A stretch of 64,000 bases of DNA from an uncultured Alphaproteobacteria bacterium (lineage in GTDB: Bacteria; Pseudomonadota; Alphaproteobacteria; CAAHEQ01; UBA3637), in assembly GCA_944392785.1 (NCBI GenBank), contig CALXXW010000013.1, positions 1-64,000 on the forward strand, in the 5' to 3' direction. The notes below the pieces were generated by a model. The model saw only the letters and a list, made by a program, of their open reading frames with translations, ran no database searches and was not told the origin of the DNA. Position numbers and translations under genes: made by a program. Positions 52,481 through 60,009 of the stretch are shown here, one piece after another (positions within the stretch are counted from its first letter, which is position 1; each line of letters starts with the position of its first letter).

Positions 52481-53450
52481 CTCCTATAAAGGGAATGGAG
52501 CGTCGTTTTTCCTTGGGAATCCAACATTCCAACCAAGCGCGGTAAGAAGTGGTTAAGGGTGTGTTCAGTTCACTTTCCAAAAGGCTCCATACAAAAGGGA
52601 TAAAGTGTAGATATTTCTTTTTATTATCTCGCACAAATAACCGTGTAAAAATACCAATAACTTTTGTATGACGTTGCAACGCCAGCAAGGAAACATCTTC
52701 CAAAGAGGTTGTGTCTTTCATGGCTTGTTGATAAAAGTGAAGCAGTTGCTTCTTTAAGGTGGGATCGACAAGGCGCCTTTGGTCTGCCAACAGCGACATG
52801 ACATCGTAAAGCGCCGGTCCTTGACGAGCATCTTGAAAATCTAAAACAGCGCATAGACCATCCGGCGCAATCATTAAATTGTCAACGTGATAATCCAACA
52901 ACACCATTGATTGGGGAAGTCGTTGAATGCGTTGTATCAAGGGATACCATAGGGAGATAAAATCCTCTCGGGCTTGTGGGGATAAACCACCGACAACATG
53001 GTGACCAAACCAATCAGGGAGCAGTAAAACCTCTTCTATCATTTTATCGGCATCGTAGAGCGGCAATTGATGAAGGGGCGGGCAATTTTGCTGCAGTTGT
53101 ATCAGTGTTTCAATCGCTTGTCGATACAGTTTATCAGGAGACTCTCCATGATCCAGCAGGTAGGAAAATGTCTTTTCTCCCAAATCCTCCAAGAGCAGGA
53201 AGCCATTTTCCAAATCGGTTGCCAGTATACGAGGCACACGTATACCCGCTTGTTGCAGCAAGTTATCAATCAACACAAACTGGGCCGGATTTTCCGGAGC
53301 GGGAGCATTCATTAAAATAGCTGTTTGACCTGTTGCTAAACATAGGCGCTCGTATGTTCGAAAAGAGGCATCGGCAGCCAAAGGCACACGAACAGCCGTT
53401 TCCCAACCATTTTTTTTTAAAAAATCACCAAGTAATTCAGAACGATTCAT
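52467..53450 (-). CDS. amgK: anomeric MurNAc/GlcNAc kinase AmgK
   Basis: Phosphorylates MurNAc at C1 for cell wall recycling, feeding MurU. The protein kinase-like (aminoglycoside phosphotransferase) fold is seen in ADASFRTYERL, FLLLEDLGEKTFS, VLLDYHVDNLMI (catalytic loop; HxDxxxxN with H and N) and CAVLDFQDARQGPALYDVMSLL (metal-binding Asp). 327 aa. It overlaps tsaE by four bases. The pathway allows UDP-MurNAc formation without the fosfomycin-sensitive MurA step. Confidence 0.92.
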   Translation of the reverse strand: MNRSELLGDFLKKNGWETAVRVPLAADASFRTYERLCLATGQTAILMNAPAPENPAQFVLIDNLLQQAGIRVPRILATDLENGFLLLEDLGEKTFSYLLDHGESPDKLYRQAIETLIQLQQNCPPLHQLPLYDADKMIEEVLLLPDWFGHHVVGGLSPQAREDFISLWYPLIQRIQRLPQSMVLLDYHVDNLMIAPDGLCAVLDFQDARQGPALYDVMSLLADQRRLVDPTLKKQLLHFYQQAMKDTTSLEDVSLLALQRHTKVIGIFTRLFVRDNKKKYLHFIPFVWSLLESELNTPLTTSYRAWLECWIPKEKRRSIPFIGDAHD

Positions 53451-53872
53451 CGGTCAATACCTTCTATGGTTATACGCCGTTCTCCACCCGGCAAAATATC
53501 AAACCGAAGAGTTATATGTTTTTTGGGGAGCAAAGGGCGGATTTTTTCCGGCCATTCGATTAAGGAAACGCCTTCACTAAAAGCCTCTTCTATTCCGATT
53601 TCATAAGCCTCCTCAGGACATTTCAGACGATACATATCAAAGTGGTAGACTTCAAAATGAGGTGTTTCATAGATTTGTAAAAGTGTAAAAGTCGGGCTAG
53701 GAACCTCAGGTGTTTTAGGGGATAAAGATTGGATAAAACCACGGCAAAAAGCCGTTTTACCAGCCCCTAATGTTCCCTCCAGTGCCAAAATATCTCCCAC
53801 CTGAACCCGGGCCGCTATTTGGGCCGCCAAAGAAACTGTTTCTGCTTCCGAATGTGTTATAATTGTGTGCAT
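53447..53872 (-). CDS. tsaE: tRNA t6A-synthesis ATPase TsaE
   Basis: ATPase that works with TsaB, TsaC and TsaD in making N6-threonylcarbamoyladenosine at tRNA position 37. EGTLGAGKTAFCRGF (Walker A), PSPTFTLLQIY and HFDMYRL are the family motifs. 141 aa. Its ATG shares one base with the stop of the nuclease-like gene upstream (TAATG). The partner tsaD is at 57450 in this window. Confidence 0.94.
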   Translation of the reverse strand: MHTIITHSEAETVSLAAQIAARVQVGDILALEGTLGAGKTAFCRGFIQSLSPKTPEVPSPTFTLLQIYETPHFEVYHFDMYRLKCPEEAYEIGIEEAFSEGVSLIEWPEKIRPLLPKKHITLRFDILPGGERRITIEGIDR

Positions 53873-54789
53873 TAGAACCAATCTTTCCAACTTGAAGATG
53901 CTTTTTGTTGATGTTGTTGCCAGGCGGCCCTTTGAAGGCGAAACTCCCACGGAGCGACGAATTGTCCCTCCCACAGGCCTAAGTTTTGTTGATGAGCCAT
54001 ATCTTCATAAGGGATATAGACATCGGTCAGAGCGCGATTTGTGACGGCCCAACCAACAGAAATCATCGTGGCACCAATATCATAGTCATCTAAAGTACAA
54101 ACGGCTATATAATCTGCATGAGAGGTTGTTATCAAAATTTGACAGTCAACTTTTTTACCCAAAATCAGACGCTCTAAACGCGTTTTAGCTTGATGTCCGC
54201 AGTCGTATTTTTGATGACGTTTGTCTATACAGGTCTGTGTTAAATCCGGAGCGTCAATACCAAACAATTTGATAAAATGGTCATTTATTCGAAATAGGTA
54301 TCCGGTTTTAACCTCGGAGACGACACCGGATATCGTACTGATTTCTTGGGGCTCTACCGTTTCTTGCATCAAGGAAGAGGGGGGATGATTGGGTTGCTTG
54401 TCCAGATCTTGAGGTAAATCTCCCTCTGTGTTGCCTTTAAAAAAGCGTATCAGTTTTTCGGAAAAAGAAGCATGTTCCAGAGATGACTCCCACGAGGTTA
54501 TTTTATTTTCTGCGGTGTTTTTGAAATGTTGCCCGCTTTTGAAAAGAAAGAGACCTCCCTGATAAAGTCCCCATCCCAGAAGAATTAATAAGCTACCGAT
54601 GAAAACTATTTTAACGATGGTGATGCCGACATGTATCACCAATTTAGCTAAAAAGAAAAGAGCAAAAGCGGCGATGACAAAGGTGACAATCCCGACAACC
54701 GTTGTGGTTGCCGATCCGGTTTGCCAACCGAAGAATCCCATGACCACCGAGCCCAGCAACATGCTCCATAAACCGATTCTTAACAACAT
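53872..54789 (-). CDS. membrane-anchored staphylococcal-nuclease-like protein
   Basis: A 305-residue protein with three membrane segments in residues 5-95, a linker, and an SNase-type OB-fold domain (about 155-270) with IKLFGIDAPDLTQTC, then YDCGHQAKTRLERLI and VCTLDDYDIGATMISVGWA. In true nucleases the motif after the OB strand is G-I-D-A-P-E and an Arg pair lies further on; the Gly-Ile-Asp-Ala-Pro start is here but Glu is replaced by Asp. DNase activity is therefore possible but unproved. It is first in the long leftward operon, with AAGGAG before its ATG. Confidence 0.85.
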   Translation of the reverse strand: MLLRIGLWSMLLGSVVMGFFGWQTGSATTTVVGIVTFVIAAFALFFLAKLVIHVGITIVKIVFIGSLLILLGWGLYQGGLFLFKSGQHFKNTAENKITSWESSLEHASFSEKLIRFFKGNTEGDLPQDLDKQPNHPPSSLMQETVEPQEISTISGVVSEVKTGYLFRINDHFIKLFGIDAPDLTQTCIDKRHQKYDCGHQAKTRLERLILGKKVDCQILITTSHADYIAVCTLDDYDIGATMISVGWAVTNRALTDVYIPYEDMAHQQNLGLWEGQFVAPWEFRLQRAAWQQHQQKASSSWKDWF

Positions 54790-54819
54790 GTCTTACTCCT
54801 TATCCCATCAGTATTTACC

Positions 54820-54849
54820 ATCATAATATAAAACGGGGTAAAAAAGCAA
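54820..54849 (-). promoter_or_regulatory. possible promoter of the tsaE-addA operon
   Basis: On the leftward strand TTGCTT (54844-54849) and TATGAT (54820-54825), 18 bp apart. The -35 falls inside the secB terminator stem-loop. Confidence 0.4.
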
Positions 54850-54867
54850 CCTTTTTTTACCCCGTTT
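54831..54867. terminator. terminator after secB
   Basis: AAACGGGGTAAAAAAG pairs with CTTTTTTTACCCCGTTT around a CAAC loop, a nearly perfect 16-base stem. It separates secB from the next leftward operon. Confidence 0.9.
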
Positions 54868-54889
54868 GACAATAAAAAATCATCGTCCG

Positions 54890-55345
54890 TTAATTGGCTT
54901 TTTTGGCCTCTAACTTGGATCGATAAAGTGCCGCGAAATCGATCGGATTAATTTGCAAGGGTGGTAATCCTGCTTCGCGTGTTGTATTGGCGATGATTGC
55001 ACGGGCATAGGGGAAGAGTAAATGTGGGATTTCAACCAACAATAAAGGCTCAATGTGTTCCTGCGGGACATTCAGAGTTGTCAAGGCGCCATATGTCAAC
55101 TCGCATAAAAAGATGGGTTTTTTATCTTCGGCTTTTTTGGCATTGGCCTTGACTGTCAACTCGACGACGAAAAGAGTCGGATTATCGGTTTTTGTGACCT
55201 TGACATCAATGTCAACCGTAATAGCCGGAGGTGTTTTCATCTCGCTTAAAATCATAGGCATATGGGGTGCTTCAAAAGATAAATCCTTTATATATTGGGC
55301 GTTAATTTGCAAACTGGGGGTATTTTTTGTATCATTTTCTGCCAT
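54890..55345 (-). CDS. secB: protein-export chaperone SecB
   Basis: Homotetrameric chaperone that delivers unfolded precursors to SecA. INAQYIKDLSFEAP at the N-terminus, the VVELTVKANAK strand, FLCELTYGALTTLN and VEIPHLLFPYARAIIANTTREAGLPPLQINPIDF are the family core. 151 aa. The start was set at MAENDTKN just upstream of the conserved region. Divergent from the Tim44-like gene, with overlapping promoters. Confidence 0.96.
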   Translation of the reverse strand: MAENDTKNTPSLQINAQYIKDLSFEAPHMPMILSEMKTPPAITVDIDVKVTKTDNPTLFVVELTVKANAKKAEDKKPIFLCELTYGALTTLNVPQEHIEPLLLVEIPHLLFPYARAIIANTTREAGLPPLQINPIDFAALYRSKLEAKKAN

Positions 55346-55359
55346 TTTTAAAAATCCTC

Positions 55360-55389
55360 TTGAAAAAAAGTTTGTTTTTAGCTTATAAT
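55360..55389 (+). promoter_or_regulatory. promoter for the Tim44-like gene
   Basis: TTGAAA at 55360-55365, 18-bp spacer, TATAAT at 55384-55389. The -10 lies on top of the secB -10 on the other strand. Confidence 0.55.
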
Positions 55390-55413
55390 AAACAAGACAT
55401 ATATACACGTCAT
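55385..55413 (-). promoter_or_regulatory. promoter for secB
   Basis: On the leftward strand ATGACG (55408-55413), 17-bp spacer, TATTAT (55385-55390). Confidence 0.55.
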
Positions 55414-55446
55414 TTTGACGAAAGTAAAGTAAAAAAGGAAAAGGAA

Positions 55447-56022
55447 ATGATTGCGCAGTATATTATTTTGGTTTTATTGATTGGATATTTGGGGTGGCAG
55501 TTGTTAAGTGCTATTCGAAAAACACCTGCGGCATCGGATAGTATTCGTCTTGTCTCACGGGAGACGGGACAAATTTTAGAAATGAAATTGCTGAATATGG
55601 AAAAAAGCCAATCGTCTGTTTGGGATGAGGCGCTTTTTTTGGCAAATGCTAAAATTGTTTTTCAAGCGGTCTCTGAGGCTTTTGCCTCCGGTAATTATAA
55701 GGATTTAAAACTTTTTTTAACACCGGTGCTTTATAGCACTTTTCAACAGTATATTGATGAGCGTAAAAAGAAAAACCAAAAAGTGGATTTTTCGCTTATC
55801 GGCTTTTTATCGGCCAAGGTTGTGGATAAAAATGACAGTTTAAGCAAAATTACGGTTCAATTTGTCACCGAACAAATTAACCTGTTGAAAAATGAAAACG
55901 GAGAAGTCATTGAAGGTGACCCCATGAGTATTTCAACCGTGTCAGATACCTGGACGTTTAAAAAATGTGATAAGTCCAGTTGGATCGTTTGTGCAACAAA
56001 AAGCGAGGCCATTCATGCATAA
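55447..56022 (+). CDS. Tim44-like domain membrane protein
   Basis: A 191-residue protein: a single N-terminal membrane segment (residues 4-20), then a linker and a Tim44-like domain (about 60-190) with FLANAKIVFQAVSEAFASGNYKDLKLFLTP-type helices and DTWTFKKCDKSSWIVCAT. In Alphaproteobacteria such proteins (TimA) sit beside mltA, as here. The role is thought to concern envelope or protein translocation, but I know of no settled function. AAGGAAAAGGAA precedes the ATG. Its last eight bases overlap mltA. Confidence 0.85.
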   Translation: MIAQYIILVLLIGYLGWQLLSAIRKTPAASDSIRLVSRETGQILEMKLLNMEKSQSSVWDEALFLANAKIVFQAVSEAFASGNYKDLKLFLTPVLYSTFQQYIDERKKKNQKVDFSLIGFLSAKVVDKNDSLSKITVQFVTEQINLLKNENGEVIEGDPMSISTVSDTWTFKKCDKSSWIVCATKSEAIHA

Positions 56023-57040
56023 ACTGACGTCTCTTTGTTTATTGGGCTTGGCTTTGGGCTTGGTGGGCTGTAGTTCGCATCCGCTTTCTCAGGGGCGGAA
56101 ATTTAACTTGGTAGAGGCTGATTTCTCAGACCTTTCAGGCTGGGAAATCGATGATTTTGTTGAAGCGCGTCCCGCTTTATTGAACAGTTGCGCCCAAAAT
56201 ACTGATAAGCGTCTGATTGATTTTTGTGCCACTTTGGCTGCAGATGAGGAAATGGATTCAGATGAAATACGGGTATTGATTGAAGAGACATTCCAACCCT
56301 ACCTTGTCGTTGCGGACGGCTCATCCAAAGGAGTAATCACCGGTTATTATGAAGCGGAATTAAGTGGAACCAGAGAACGGGAAAACTCGGCACAAGTTCC
56401 TATTTACGCCCAGCCTTGGGATTACCAAAAAGACAAGAAATATGAGACGCGTCAAGATATTGAAAAACACGGGATTCATGCTCCGATTATTGCATGGGCA
56501 GATGATCCGGTCGAGTTATTTATTCTGCATGTTCAAGGATCGGGACGTATGATGACACCGGATGGTGAAATTCGATTGGGATATGCCGGTAATAACGGTC
56601 GAACATTTAAAGGGCTGGGGGCGATTTTGGCTGAGGAAGGTTTGTTATCCGAAACAGGACACTCTATGCCGGATATTAAGCAATGGCTACAGAATCATCC
56701 GGACGTGGCGGTGCGGCTCATGCGGGAAAACCCACGCTATATTTTCTTTAAGGAAGTAGAAGGAGAAACACCTTATGGAACGGCCGGGGTTGTTTTAACA
56801 CCGATGCGCTCGGTTGCTGTGGATAAACAGTTTATACCCATGCATACATTTATGTGGTTAGAAACACAGACACCGGATAAAAGTGATTTGAATCGTTTGG
56901 TCGTTGCTCAGGATACGGGTAATGCCATTAAGGGAGGTGTTCGGGCTGATTTCTTTTGGGGACATGGAGAAGATGCTTTTGATAATGCCGGCCGCATGAA
57001 AAGTATGGGTCGTTATTACCTTTTGCTGCCAAAGGATTAA
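56015..57040 (+). CDS. mltA: membrane-bound lytic murein transglycosylase A (MltA)
   Basis: Lipoprotein (signal peptide with LGLVGCSS, Cys about 21) that cleaves peptidoglycan to 1,6-anhydro products. GVITGYYEAELSGT is the N-terminal motif; the double-psi barrel has VQGSGRM, YAGNNGRTFKGLGAIL, ENPRYIFFKEV and AQDTGNAIKGGVRADFFWGHG with the catalytic Asp. 341 aa. Start at MHKLTS; overlaps the Tim44-like gene by 8 bases. Its anhydro-muropeptide products feed recycling, linking it to amgK-murU. Confidence 0.94.
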   Translation: MHKLTSLCLLGLALGLVGCSSHPLSQGRKFNLVEADFSDLSGWEIDDFVEARPALLNSCAQNTDKRLIDFCATLAADEEMDSDEIRVLIEETFQPYLVVADGSSKGVITGYYEAELSGTRERENSAQVPIYAQPWDYQKDKKYETRQDIEKHGIHAPIIAWADDPVELFILHVQGSGRMMTPDGEIRLGYAGNNGRTFKGLGAILAEEGLLSETGHSMPDIKQWLQNHPDVAVRLMRENPRYIFFKEVEGETPYGTAGVVLTPMRSVAVDKQFIPMHTFMWLETQTPDKSDLNRLVVAQDTGNAIKGGVRADFFWGHGEDAFDNAGRMKSMGRYYLLLPKD

Positions 57041-57042
57041 AA

Positions 57043-57453
57043 ATGAAGGAATCTTTTCTGACGGATGCGGATTTAAGTCTGTGGGATAGTCTTAAAGAAA
57101 AGGTTTGTCCTTTAACAACTCGTGGCAGGAAGAATCTTTTTTTTAAGCCGTTGCCGTCGCGGTTGCGCGTCCGGGCCTCAACACGCACGACATTGATAAA
57201 TGTTCTGGATTTACACGGCATGACCATAGAGGAGGCCTATCAAGTATTTCATCAATTTTTAGTCACACACCAAGAGTATGGTTCACGTATCGTCAAAGTT
57301 ATCACCGGGCGAGGCTTGCACGGAGAAAGCAAAATAAAAAAAGAGATGCCTTACTGGTTGCAAAATCCGAAGTATGCGACAGGAATAAGGCGTGTCGTGT
57401 GGACATCTGATGGGGGCGCTTTAACGATTGAATTGAAAAGGAAAAAGAAATGA
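57043..57453 (+). CDS. Smr domain protein
   Basis: A 136-residue protein with a C-terminal Smr domain (about 55-136): LDLHGMTIEEAYQVFHQFL, then VKVITGRGLHG and the C-terminal GALTIELKRK. Smr domains of the MutS2 C-terminus type can nick or bind nucleic acid. The N-terminal 50 residues are basic and unassigned. It begins two bases after mltA and overlaps tsaD by four bases (ATGA). Confidence 0.9.
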   Translation: MKESFLTDADLSLWDSLKEKVCPLTTRGRKNLFFKPLPSRLRVRASTRTTLINVLDLHGMTIEEAYQVFHQFLVTHQEYGSRIVKVITGRGLHGESKIKKEMPYWLQNPKYATGIRRVVWTSDGGALTIELKRKKK

Positions 57454-58475
57454 AACACGTGGTCATGGGGATAGAGTCCAGTTGTGATGAAACGGCCTGC
57501 GCTCTTGTATCAGATACGCATGAAATTTTATCATCTGTTGTTTGGTCTCAGTATGATGAGCACCGGCGTTTTGGCGGAGTTGTTCCTGAAATTGCCGCTC
57601 GCGCCCATTTAGAAAAATGTGATATTTTGATACAAGAAGCTTTAGATAAAGCCGGAAAAACATGGACAGATCTTTCGGCTGTCGCTGTCGCGGGGGGGCC
57701 CGGTTTAATCGGGGGAGTTTTAGTCGGTGTGATGACGGCTAAAGCCATTGCGCTGAGCCACCATTTACCCTTTATTGCGGTTAATCACTTAGAGGGACAT
57801 GCCTTAACCGCTCGTTTGACGTCACCGGTTTCATTTCCTTACTTGCTTTTACTCACCTCTGGTGGACACTGTCAGATTTTAGCGGTTGAGGGTGTGGGAA
57901 AATATCACAAACTGGGGGCCACAATTGATGATTCGGCAGGAGAGGCTTTTGATAAGGTTGCAAAAATGTTGGACATTGGCTATCCGGGAGGGCCGAACTT
58001 GGAAAAACGTGCCAAAATGGGAAATCCGAAGCGCTTTTCTTTTCCGATTCCCATGAAGGGACGGGTAGGGTGTGACTTTTCGTTTTCCGGTCTGAAGACG
58101 GCTGTTCGCACAACAATAGAAAAGCTGACCCAATTAAGCGAGCAAGATAAAAATGATATAGCGGCCGCTTTTCAAGAGGCTGTTGTGGCTCAAATGAAAG
58201 ATCGACTACAGCACGCCGTTCAAGTGTTTAAAGAGTCTTATCCTTTGGCCAAAGATTTGGTGGTCGCCGGTGGTGTCGCGGCGAATGGTTCTGTCAGATC
58301 GATGCTGGAAAGCCTAGCCAAAGAGCAGGGGTTTGTTTTTTCGGCGCCTCCTATAGGGCTATGTACGGACAATGGGGTGATGATCGCTTGGGCCGGTATG
58401 GAGCGCTTTTTAGCGGGGCATCGAGATTGTCTTGATTTTAAGGCTCGTCCTCGCTGGCCGTTAGAACAGCTATAG
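57450..58475 (+). CDS. tsaD: tRNA t6A transferase TsaD
   Basis: Transfers the threonylcarbamoyl group to adenosine 37 of tRNAs, with TsaB and TsaE. GIESSCDETACALV (ASKHA phosphate loop), VNHLEGHALTARL (iron ligands His), LTSGGHCQIL, DDSAGEAFDKVAKML and ARPRWPLEQL are the family motifs. 341 aa. It is in the operon after mltA and Smr, and tsaE is on the opposite strand at 53447. Confidence 0.97.
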   Translation: MKHVVMGIESSCDETACALVSDTHEILSSVVWSQYDEHRRFGGVVPEIAARAHLEKCDILIQEALDKAGKTWTDLSAVAVAGGPGLIGGVLVGVMTAKAIALSHHLPFIAVNHLEGHALTARLTSPVSFPYLLLLTSGGHCQILAVEGVGKYHKLGATIDDSAGEAFDKVAKMLDIGYPGGPNLEKRAKMGNPKRFSFPIPMKGRVGCDFSFSGLKTAVRTTIEKLTQLSEQDKNDIAAAFQEAVVAQMKDRLQHAVQVFKESYPLAKDLVVAGGVAANGSVRSMLESLAKEQGFVFSAPPIGLCTDNGVMIAWAGMERFLAGHRDCLDFKARPRWPLEQL

Positions 58476-58482
58476 TTTTTGC

Positions 58483-58511
58483 TTGACACTTTCCTTTTCT
58501 ATGCCTATATT
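58483..58511 (+). promoter_or_regulatory. strong promoter for trxA
   Basis: TTGACA at 58483-58488, 17-bp spacer, TATATT at 58506-58511. Confidence 0.75.
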
Positions 58512-58545
58512 GGTGCTGAAAACGGATAAAATATAAGGAGAAAAA

Positions 58546-58860
58546 ATGGAAATTATCAATGATACAACTTTTGAAAAGATTGTTTTAAACTCGGACAAGC
58601 CTGTATTGGTTGATTTTTTTGCAACATGGTGTGGGCCTTGTCGTCAATTGTTGCCGATTATCAGTGAATTGGCAGATGAGATGAAAGACCGTGTCACCAT
58701 TGTCAAAATGGACGTCGATGAATCTCCCAATACGCCGGAACACTTTGGAATTCAGACGATTCCTACCCTAATTTTATTTAAGAATGGTCAACCGGTGGCA
58801 ACTCATACCGGGGCTTTATTGAAGCATGATCTGCAAAAGTGGATTGAAACTTACCTCTAA
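58546..58860 (+). CDS. trxA: thioredoxin
   Basis: 104-residue cytoplasmic dithiol reductant. Active site WCGPC in FFATWCGPCRQL (about residues 26-37), cis-Pro in IPTLILFKNG and the conserved VDEs region fit TrxA. AAGGAG precedes the ATG. It has its own promoter and terminator. Confidence 0.95.
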   Translation: MEIINDTTFEKIVLNSDKPVLVDFFATWCGPCRQLLPIISELADEMKDRVTIVKMDVDESPNTPEHFGIQTIPTLILFKNGQPVATHTGALLKHDLQKWIETYL

Positions 58861-58886
58861 AGGTTAAGATCTGTCGATTAGGGAAG

Positions 58887-58912
58887 GGACGCTTCTTTGG
58901 AGCGTCCTTTTT
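58887..58912 (+). terminator. terminator after trxA
   Basis: GGACGCT and AGCGTCC form a seven-base stem with loop TCTTTGG and a TTTTT tail. The rest of 58913-59001 holds a bulged inverted repeat (GCTATCCGGT with ACCGGACAGATAGC), unexplained. Confidence 0.8.
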
Positions 58913-59001
58913 GTGGGCTATCCGGTATTATGGAGTTGCCACAACCGGACAGATAGCCTCATCAAGTATACTGAGGTTTCTATACTCGGAAGGATAGACG
59001 G

Positions 59002-60009
59002 CTAATAAAATAGTCCCTTGGAACACAACTGAGCATAAATAGGTTTATTTAATTGATATCGTTGAATCAGCTCTGAGGGTGTTTCTTGAACATTTAGATT
59101 TTGAATGGTGCATTTACCGTGTGTTAATCGTTTTAAAACGGCGCTTGGTAAATCACTGCGTCCGATACAGCAGGATAAATACACAAAAGCTTCATCCGCA
59201 TCGCCCAGATTTTTAACGGCCAATTCTCGTGCCAGTAAGTTGAGCGTTAAATCTGCTTTCGTTCCGTCTTTTGTCCAAGGAGATCCCCCGCCGATAGGGG
59301 CGGCAGTTGAATAAAAATCGCAGGCTAGTTTGCGTCCTGTCATGCCGCAATCCGCGACCGTTGAATGATAGGTATAAGAGCCGGTTCCGTTGATAATCAA
59401 GTGTTTTGGTTCGGCTTTTAATATTTCGGCCACCCAAGAACGAGACGGTTGAGTATCCGTCCGTGACGGCACCGCAATCACAACTGTTTGAACATCATTA
59501 TTTTCATCCAAGGTGATTTGTGTCTTGATATCCAGTCCCCATATATCAGATGTCTTAGCCTTTTCATATAAAGCCTTATTTAGTTGACGAGCCAAATACA
59601 GCTCCTTGGGCATAAAGGAGGGGCCTTGACAGGCATAGCCAACAAAAACACCCTGATCACCCCATCCGTTATGAACGACCCCCTGCTGAATTTCGGGTGA
59701 TTGAAGACCGATTAAATTGATGATACGCAAGCGGGTTATATTAAGAGCGCAGTCTCCCCATATGGCGGCGTAGTGTTCGTCATATCCAATATAGCGCAAA
59801 GCGTCTTTAACCGTTGTTTCCAAATTTTCCAGAGAGACATGGCCCGAAATTTCACCGCCTAGGACAACGGTATTATCCTTAACCATGACCTCTACGCCAT
59901 ATTTTAGAGAGCTATCTTGGACAATAAGGCTGTCTAAAAGATAACTGCTGATAAAATCAGCTGTTTTATCAGGATGCCCCAAAGAGACGAATTCTGCAGA
60001 CTTAATCAT
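59002..60009 (-). CDS. metK: short, divergent S-adenosylmethionine synthetase
   Basis: Makes SAM from methionine and ATP. SLGHPDKTADFISSYLLDSL (11-15 is GHPDK), GGEISG, GDQGVFVGYA, DCGMTGRKLACD and GGGSPWTKDGTKADL follow the MetK order and keep the core substrate and metal residues, but the protein is 335 aa against about 385 usual, and several usually fixed positions differ (EGHPDK reads LGHPDK; GGPxGDAGLTGRK reads TVADCGMTGRK). Translationally coupled to a MATE exporter gene upstream (four-base overlap). It may be the main enzyme or a second, acquired copy. No SAM riboswitch is seen upstream of the operon. Confidence 0.85.
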   Translation of the reverse strand: MIKSAEFVSLGHPDKTADFISSYLLDSLIVQDSSLKYGVEVMVKDNTVVLGGEISGHVSLENLETTVKDALRYIGYDEHYAAIWGDCALNITRLRIINLIGLQSPEIQQGVVHNGWGDQGVFVGYACQGPSFMPKELYLARQLNKALYEKAKTSDIWGLDIKTQITLDENNDVQTVVIAVPSRTDTQPSRSWVAEILKAEPKHLIINGTGSYTYHSTVADCGMTGRKLACDFYSTAAPIGGGSPWTKDGTKADLTLNLLARELAVKNLGDADEAFVYLSCCIGRSDLPSAVLKRLTHGKCTIQNLNVQETPSELIQRYQLNKPIYAQLCSKGLFY

